64,000 nt of DNA from Phaeosaccion multiseriatum (Eukaryota; Ochrophyta, other classes): contig OZ218952.1 in the NCBI GenBank assembly GCA_965112735.1, positions 1,240,001 to 1,304,000 of the forward strand, read 5' to 3'. This document shows, piece after piece, positions 57,001 to 64,000 of this stretch. Below the pieces are notes generated by a model, which had not been told where the DNA came from, did not search any database, and was given only the letters and a program-made list of their open reading frames with translations. The translations under genes were made by a program, and so were the position numbers. The number at the start of each line of letters is the position of its first letter. Positions within the stretch are counted from its first letter, which is position 1.

Positions 57001-60000
57001 ACTTTGGTGACTTCCCTCAGCGGCTAAAGGAGCATCCCACAGGCGCCTACACCTTTTGCCCCATTCCCAACATTGTGTACCCTCGCCTGGAGAAGGAGAT
57101 TTACTGCCACAACTACTACCTCCGGAACCTCTGCGATTCGGTACGGTTTCCGGACTGGCCTATTGCCGAGCCTGCCGCCATGCTCACTGCCATCTTCGAG
57201 GCGTGGAGGGTGGAGATGCGTAAGGCCGACGACGGATCACCAAGCGGTATGGGTGGAAGTGCCCAGCAGTCGCGTGATGAGGCCATGAAGCTGCTCGGGG
57301 TGTCTGGACCTGCCGGCCCTTCGCCTGCCCTACGAAAGGCCTACCGAAGCATGGCACGCAAGTACCATCCCGATAAGAACCCGCAGGGGAGGGACATGTT
57401 TCAGAGAGTGCAGGTGGCCTACGAGCTGCTGTGCACCTCCGGAGAAGAGGAGGACCAGGGGTGAGTCCTTGGCTGGGTTTATTTGAGTGCTGTGAGGGGT
57501 TGGGCGTTGTGGAGTTTGAGTTTTGAGTTTTGTGCAACTGTGGGTCGAAGGTTGAGCGCGCGCTTTGAAGGTTGTTGCCGTGCGAACGAATCACTGCCTT
57601 CCTCTTTGCCTTGTTACTCCTACACTGCACGCTCCAATAACCAACCCTTTGACTCCTTCTTACCCACCCGCAGGGGCCCCGATGGCGAGACTGTGTATCG
57701 CTTGATGATGGTGCAAGTATCTCTGTGCCGGAGGTACACGGCAGACATTGCATCATACAAGTACCCAGGCTACCCTCTGCTGCTGCAGGTGCTCGTGTTG
57801 GGGGGCAAAGGTAGTAATAGTGGCGGGGGTGGATTGGCAGGCGGAGAAGACAGAGGGATGCAGCTGAAACTCCGCCACGCAGCGACGGAGCTGGCGTCCA
57901 CCACGTGTGCAGTGAATGCGCTCAATTCGGAGGAGTTCGCCCGAGAGGGAGGGTGCCCCATTCTCCTGAGTATGCTGGAGGAGCTAGTCACAGCAGCCGA
58001 GGAGGGGCGGAGCAGCAGTGGAGGTGGGAGTGGGCTGGAGGTGGAGGAGCTGGCCTCCCTTGATGCCGTGTGCCACACCCTGGCGGTGCTCGGCAAGTTC
58101 GAGTCGTGCAGAGCCTTGTTGGCGGCGTCTCCGCCTGCCCGACAGCGCCTGGCGGAGAACCTTGCTCGTGTCATGGACGGCGTTGAAGGGGCAGGAGGAG
58201 AAGGGGGAGGAGGAGGAGGAGGAGGAGGAGGAGGCGATGGTCAGATGCAGCAGTACAGGAGGCAAGGGCAAGACGGGCGGCCTCCGCGATTGGCCGTGCA
58301 GTACGCGATTCAGGCGGTGTGTTTCCTTTCCAAGCATGCGGAGATGCAGATGGCGCTGGCCTACGCCGGTGTCATGTGGAGAGTCATCCCCATGCTGCTA
58401 AAGTACGACCCCACGCTCACCGCAGACGGAGGAGGAGGAGGGCAGCAGAGTGCCCAGGCCACAGCCAATGCCACGGCAGCGATGGCAGCTTGGTCGCTGG
58501 GCTGCTTGGGGGGATACATGACCAAGGACTTGGAGACGACCACGCAGCCTGCCGTGCAAGCAGCACTGTCCGCCTTGCTGACGCCTCAATTGGCGTCGCT
58601 GCTGCGCAATCGCGACTCCACGGAGCTGCTCCAATGCGTGAATACCAATGTGGAGCTGGCCACGCGTATTTGGCGGGCGGATATGCGGGCAGAGTTGCTT
58701 CGTTTCCTGCAAGACACACTCATGCACTCGGAGCGACCGCTGCGGCATAGCGATACTTCGGGGGGCGAGCTGCGGAGGGCGAGTGAGTTTGTGTACTCGT
58801 CTCTACGCAACGAGCTGCAGATTGGCGGCATTTACATTCGGCTCTTTGTGCGAGACCCAGAGGGGTCATTGGCCCTTCTGTTGGCCCCGGCGGCCTTTTG
58901 CGCCGCGCTGATTGCGGTGCTGGAGAGAGATAAGCAGACGCAGCACGACGACGCGCCCTTCGTGTCGGGCTTGCAGGCGCTGAGAGACCTCGTTTTGCAC
59001 GCCACCAAGGGCCCGCTGTGTGAGGAGACTTTGCTCATGGACGTGGACCCAAGCAGGAGCGGGGGTGCTTCATTAGGAGGGGGAGGGGGAGGGGCTGGAG
59101 GGAGCGACGTGTACAGTGCTTCCTCCTTGCTCGGAGGAGGAGGAGGAGGAGGAGGAGGAGGAGGAGGGGGCGGGACGTACTCCGGAGTACGACTGCTCTT
59201 CTCTCTGCTGGCGCTGTGCCCGCCTCAGGCCAAGGCATTCGACCTCTCTGTCCAAATACTGACTCACAGCGTGGCCAAGCTGCCCTTTGCGGTGGCAGTG
59301 GTGGAACAGCACCAGCTCCTGCCGTTTCTGCGCCTGCTCGCCACCAAAGACTTTGGCTCCGGCGCCCCTCCGTGGGGCATTTTAGACGCGCTCTGCACGA
59401 CCACCGAGGTGGTGCAGGAGCTCATTCGCACGGGTGGCATCTTCATGTTTGTGGGCATATTGAGCGGTTACGAGGGTTTCACTACCTCGTACCAGGACCG
59501 ACTGGGAGCGGCGACAGCGCTCCACCGCCTGCTGTGGAATCAGAGCATTGGAGACTCGGCCGGGCAGATGCTTGTGCGTCTCCTCCCCACCACCCTCGTC
59601 ACGCACCTAAGAGAGGACGCAGCGACGGCGCTTGCCACCTTCGACACCAACCACGAGACTCCGGAGCTCATATGGACGGCGGAGATGCGCGGAGAGTTGC
59701 AGGTGGGCCTGACTCGCGTCTTGCCAAGGGTGCTCGCGCTGCCTCAAGGGCAAGACTTGATTCTGCCGGCGGAGCTGGATGTCAAGTACGCTGTGCTGGA
59801 GGCAGAGCTCTATCTGGGGGGGGTCTATCTGCGGCTCTTTTTGCGCGACCCCACGTTTGATTTGCACCATCCTGCCGTGTTTTTGGAGAAGCTCATGGAT
59901 GTGTGGTACGTGGAGTGCAATACGCAGCTTGGGGGGGGAGGAGCAGCAGCAGGAGGAGGAGCAAGAGGAGGCGGCTTTTCACCGCACGGCAAGGCCGAAG

Positions 60001-62275
60001 ATGTGGGCAAAGGCGGGGGGCAGCAGAGCACGGCCATCACGCTGGGCCACGAGGACTTGCTCAGCCTCTACACCTCGGCCATTGTGTTTGTGCTCAAGAG
60101 GAGGGGAGGCATGGCAGATCAGGTACGGTCAGAGCAGTCAGTTGAAAGGACTCGGATGCTTTTGCAGGTATTTGGCCTGGTTTGGGCCTTGCGTGCTGTG
60201 CACGTGTGCCCACCTACAACTGTAAATGGGCGGGAGGGAGGGAGATGAGGGGGCCCAATGATTCATGCATCTCTGTTTGTATACCGTCCCTCTCTTTACT
60301 CCGCAATTGACCCCTCTTTTCTCTCTTTCTCTCTCGGTCGCTCCCATCCCCCCCCCTCTCTGACTCTCCTCCTCCTTCCTCCTTCCCTTCTCTCAGTTGG
60401 TGGAATGGGGCTTTGTTCCCCGAGTGGTGTCCCTCCTCGACAAGGCCGTGGATGTTGGAGCTCGAGGTGTGCCCATGATGTCTTGCGTCCGCCTCTTGCA
60501 CGAACTTGCCTCCTGGCGCCAATGCGTAGAAGCAATGGTGGCCTCCAACGTCGGAGTTGGACCCTCTTTCTTGCAGTGTTTAACCCCGCCTTTACCCAGA
60601 GACTCGGGCTTCATCATGGAGGCGCTGAAGCGTATCTTCGCAGTGACGAATGCACATGGGTGGTTGGACATGGCTCAGAACGCGGTGGAGTACGGAATTG
60701 TCAATTTTTTGGTCCTGCGAGTGTTGGAGGAGCCTTCGCTGAACGGAGTCAGTGACGCCAGGTGGGTGGGTGAGGGGAGGAGAGGAGAGGAGAGGACAGC
60801 ATAAGATGGGATGGAAAGAGAAAGGGGGAGGGGCAAGGGGCTTTGTCGTCGGTGGCAGAGGGCAAGCTACAGCAGGCATGAACCTTTTTTTTGGGCTTGA
60901 AGAGCGTGTATGGATGACCCCGCTCCCCCCTGTGTGTCCCGTCCCGGCCCTCTCCTCTCCTCTTGTCTTGTCTTGCTCTCATGTGGTTGTGCTTCCTCCC
61001 TTCCTTCCTTCCTTCCCTCCTCTTTGCGTGGACAGTGCGACCAAGGTACACACCATCGACCTCTTGAAGGCCCTCAGCCAGAACGGCATGGTTGGGGAAG
61101 TGGTGCGAGAGCAACTCGGGGCGCTGCCGGCCTGGGGCAAGTACCAGCATCAGGACCACTCCCTCTTCCTCACTAGAGAGAACAAGGTGGACTACTTCCT
61201 CATGAATGATAAGGCCGTGGGGGATAGGCTCCTCCTCACGGGGGGCGGGCAGAGCACGGGACAGGGGCAAGGGCAGCAGAACATTCCGTTTGCGCAGCAG
61301 GGCCAGAGCGCAGCAGCTCCGGCTCCATCATCAGCAGCAGCACCTTCGAGCTTCCCAACCATGCGGACTGGCTACGCTACTGGGGAGGTGGTGGCGAATG
61401 GCATTGGGGTGGACAACGGAGGCAGCGGCAGCAGCAGCGGCAGCACTCAGGTGGCAGGGGGAATGGGCACGTTCTCGACCCCATCAGCAGCTCCTCCCAC
61501 TGCCAATGGTAACGGCCACCTATCGGCAAACCCCTCCGGAATGCCCTCATTCGGCGCGTCTCTACCGTCTGCTGGCGGGCCCTCGGCCGCTGGGACGGGA
61601 GGGCTTGCTGGCACCAGCACACTGCCTGTTGCTGCTTCGGCCCAACCCTCGGCGAGCATCTCGCTGAGCAGCGGCAGCTCTCTCGCTCCGAGTGCGAATG
61701 TGGCGTCTGGAGCTGGGGCAGGAGGAGGAGGAGGAGGAGAAGGAGGAGGAGGAGATCCCTTGTCTGGCTTCTTCGACTTTGATCCCATGGCGCCGAGTCA
61801 AGGAGGCACAACTTCGCGGCCACCAGCCCCAGCGGGCCCGTCGGGGGCTTTGCTGTCGTCGCCCCTCGCCCCCCCTGCTGCTGTCGTTTCCTCACTAGGA
61901 GGAGCGACGGGAGGAGGGATGGGGGGAATAGCTCAGAACGGCGCCGCTACTGCAGCTGCTGTTGCGCCAATATCAGCACTGCCCCTCTCAGGCTCAGTAG
62001 GTGGAGGTGTTGGTAGTATCCTCAACCTCGTCGTCGTCAAGGGAGACTGGGGGCTGGGTCTAGAGCTGCGCAAGGAGAAGCGAGGCGCGACGGACGCGGC
62101 CATTGTCAAGCTCGTCAAGCCGGAGGCTCAGTTCGCAGGGGGTGCGGCTCTGCAGTGCGGAGACGTCATTACGGCGGTGAACGGGGTGGGGTGCGGCAGC
62201 TTCGGCCGAGCCGTGACGCTGCTCAAGGCCGCCGAGGGACACATTCGGGTGCAAGTGGAGCGGCCTGCGGTGTGA
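50965..62275 (+). CDS. RME-8/DNAJC13 homologue with a C-terminal PDZ-like domain
   Basis: Fourteen exons splice without a frame break to 2,804 residues: 50965-51216, 51449-51751, 51936-52103, 52301-52816, 53148-53357, 53520-53678, 53878-53991, 54162-54353, 54587-54749, 54985-55379, 55572-57460, 57674-60122, 60397-60761 and 61036-62275. The N-terminal PH-like repeats of RME-8 are visible (LVETSLLEIDVAQYSVVS, ERDTLLASLL-like AQRDTLLASLLDAAG). IWN-type repeats follow (LIWNQETRQELR, VIWDPELRRHLV, RIWRADMRAEL, LIWTAEMRGEL) with armadillo-like helices. A GYF-like segment (LWYYAPAS) and a J domain with HPDKN (His1423) are present. The human protein has 2,243 residues; the excess is in Gly/Ser-rich insertions. 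After a ~200-residue disordered stretch, the last ~85 residues (GDWGLGLELRKEKRG, GDVITAVNG, RVQVERP) form a PDZ-like domain not usual in this family. RME-8 works with Hsc70 on early endosomes in retromer/clathrin recycling. Confidence 0.92.
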
Positions 62276-62479
62276 CTTTTGTACAGCGTTACTTTTTTTT
62301 TTACAACTGGCACTTAAACTGAGACCCCTTTTGGACCATTTATTATTACCCCGGGGGAACCTTTTTTTTTCTCTTCCTCCTCCTCCCCTTGCCTCTCAAG
62401 ACTTCTCTCTCCTTCCTCTAGCAAGAGAACGCCTGAAATAATAAACAGAGGGGAGTGGTAGCACGCAAGGGGTCCAAAG
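62276..62479. other. Short spacer between RME-8 and the ubiquitin-like gene
   Basis: It holds T runs at 62291-62301 and 62366-62373 and an aataataaa just before 62450, which may serve 3' end formation of RME-8. The next gene follows in the same direction within about 200 bp. Confidence 0.4.
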
Positions 62480-63433
62480 ATGATGCGCGTACTGGTCCAG
62501 AAGAAGATATACCAGTACTCTCCGCCGGCCGAGAGGAGGGGGGAGGAACTTGTTTGCTATCCCTCCCCTCCCCCTCACGATCTCACATCACAGCGGATCT
62601 CGAGGGAGAGGGGAATACAAACCGGGAAATGGACAACCAATTGGGAGAATACCTCGCTGATTGTGGAGACGGGAAGTCGAAAGCAGATGGAAGAGAAAGT
62701 GCTCCAGCAGCTTTCCACCAACAATGATAACGAAGGTACGCCTACCCAACAGCGGAGTGATGGCAAGAGCAAGGATTCGGAGGGTCACAGCGCAGTTGAT
62801 GTGAGAATGGGCAAGGAAAACAAGGGAGAGACAATCTTCAAAGTCCTTGCTCCCATGGAAGAGGGCGGAGGTGGACGATACATCAAGCTTGGTCGACTGG
62901 ATGAGACCGGCACCTTTGCTCTCAACGCGGCTCTTGGTGGCGGTGCTGATGCTTATGAGACTGCTTCTGATGGTAGCGGCGAGGATACTGTCAGGGAGAC
63001 GAGCGAGGCCCTCTCGGGAGCCTCAACTGTGGAAGCGGTGATGGAGCGGCTCGGCATGACTGAAGAACTGAAGCTGACTGCAGTGGCAGACGACGACATC
63101 GCTGCTGCCCAGGGTCGGACGGCCGTGAAAGGAGGCATGACAGTGTATGCAAAGACGGACCCCTGCCTACTGCCCAAGAAGGTGACCAAGGACGAGGGGG
63201 GGGACGAGAATGATGACGGTGAAGAGCTTTTTGTGCGTCCGGTGATGAGCATACTGCAAAAGCAGGAGTTTCAGGTCAACATCCTGTTCAAGGGGGAGAG
63301 TCACACGATCAAGACCGATTGCAGGAGCGTGCCGGCCTTAGCCCGTGAAATTGCAAACCTCACCGGCGTGCCTCCTAAGAAGCAGGAGCTGTCGTTCATT
63401 CACTACCCCAGAGAGGAAGAGAAAGAGGGCGAG
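62480..63433 (+). CDS. Ubiquitin-like-domain protein, first exon(s); continues beyond the window
   Basis: The frame is open from an ATG at 62480 (MMRVLVQKK) to a good donor at 63434 (gtgagag), 318 codons. A later in-frame ATG at 62687 (MEEKVLQQL) is the safer start, because codons before it cover a pyrimidine-rich stretch that could be 5' UTR or an intron. The middle is acidic and Ala/Gly-rich (TSEALSGASTVEAVMERLGM). Near the end, QVNILFKGESHTIKTDC, ALAREIANLTGVPPKKQELS reads as the N-terminal two thirds of a ubiquitin-like fold (beta-hairpin, helix, TGVPPxxQ turn), as in UBLCP1- or proteasome-associated Ubl proteins. The rest of the domain must lie in the next exon, past the repeat intron and outside the window. 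Confidence 0.65.
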
Positions 63434-63479
63434 GTGAGAGCGGAGGCGGACAAGGAAGGAGAATGGCAGTCAACTCCCT

Positions 63480-64000
63480 CCCTCCCTCAGTCACTCACTC
63501 CCTGCATCCCTCTCTCCTCTCACTCCCTCCCCCCCTCCCTCCTTCCGTGCTACCCATCGTCTATCCCTCCCTCCCTCCCTCCCTCCCTCCCTGCCTCCCT
63601 GCCTCCCCGCCTCCCTGCCCCCCCCCCCTCCCTCCTTCCCTCCCTCTCGCCCTCCCTCCATTCCCACCTACCCACCTCCCTCCCTCCCTTCCTTCCTTCC
63701 TCCCTCCCTCCCTCCCTCCCTCCCTCCCTCCCTCCCTCCCTCCCTCCCTCCCTCCCTCCCTCCCTCCCTCCCTCCCTCCCTCCCTCCCTCCCTCCCTCCC
63801 TCCCTCCCTCCCTCCCTCCCTCCCTCCCTGCCTCCCTGCCTCCCCGCCTCCCTGCCCCCCCCCCCTCCCTCCTTCCCTCCCTCTCTCCCTCCCTCCATTC
63901 CCACCTACCCACCTCCCTCCCTCCCTTCCTTCCTTCCTCCCTCCCTCCCTCCCTCTCTCCCTCCCTCCCTCCCTCCCTCCCTCCCTCCCTCCCTCCCTCC
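63480..64000 (+). repeat. (CCCT)n tract in the intron of the ubiquitin-like gene
   Basis: The same tetranucleotide as the 19-24 kb array, here without anchors. A ~270 bp higher-order unit is visible: the block gcctccccgcctccctgccc, a C run and cattcccacctacccacctc occurs at 63590-63690 and again at 63832-63925. The tract runs off the window end. Confidence 0.9.

Overview
The window is nuclear DNA from an intron-rich eukaryote with GC-rich, homopolymer-rich sequence. Most genes have many exons joined at ordinary GT-AG introns, often starting gtgag and ending in pyrimidine tracts. The aminotransferase at 9.3 kb starts with a signal peptide followed by an A|F junction, as in the bipartite plastid targeting signals of heterokont and other secondary-plastid algae. 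Together with retained RME-8/DNAJC13, CSPP-like and DNA-PKcs-like genes, this suggests a photosynthetic stramenopile, perhaps eustigmatophyte-like. That placement is an inference; no taxonomic marker gene is present.

Layout. 1-4.2 kb: 3' part of a coiled-coil protein with CSPP-like YxxQL repeats. 4.3-8.1 kb: a junkyard made of an inverted fragment of the downstream aminotransferase gene and two degenerate copies of a mobile element joined head to head as a ~1 kb-armed palindrome. 9.3-11.1 kb: intact plastid-type PLP aminotransferase (cystathionine beta-lyase/PatB class). 11.7-16.8 kb: the best copy of the same mobile element, a ~5.1 kb unit bounded by long terminal inverted repeats, with a multi-exon gene of unknown family. 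17.7-18.4 kb: a DNA-PKcs-like fragment that stops where repeats begin. 18.4-26.2 kb: a >5 kb (CCCT)n array with a recurring ~55 bp anchor, then a 1.8 kb element with its own terminal inverted repeats. 26.4 kb: a tRNA-Cys(GCA) on the minus strand. 27.2-28.3 kb: a minisatellite. 28.7-31.3 kb (minus): an unidentified P-loop protein. 31.6-33.5 kb: remnants with an AT-hook and a Cys-rich tail. 33.9-38.5 kb: a bifunctional PFK-2/FBPase-2 gene with reading-frame lesions and no 3' end. 39-44.7 kb: a degenerate mobile-element-type gene with DUF6729-like, RNase D/WRN-like exonuclease and R3H-like parts.

44.9-63.4 kb is the well-kept gene region: a GT31-like glycosyltransferase (+), an acidic protein of unknown function (-), a divergent 242 bp promoter interval, a 2,804-aa RME-8/DNAJC13 homologue with a C-terminal PDZ-like domain, and the start of a ubiquitin-like-domain gene that runs off the window through another (CCCT)n intron.

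The host genes do not form an operon-like pathway. The striking feature is how often host genes end at, or are copied into, repeats and mobile DNA. Several frame breaks fall in G or C homopolymers, so sequencing or assembly error must be separated from true decay before genes are called dead.
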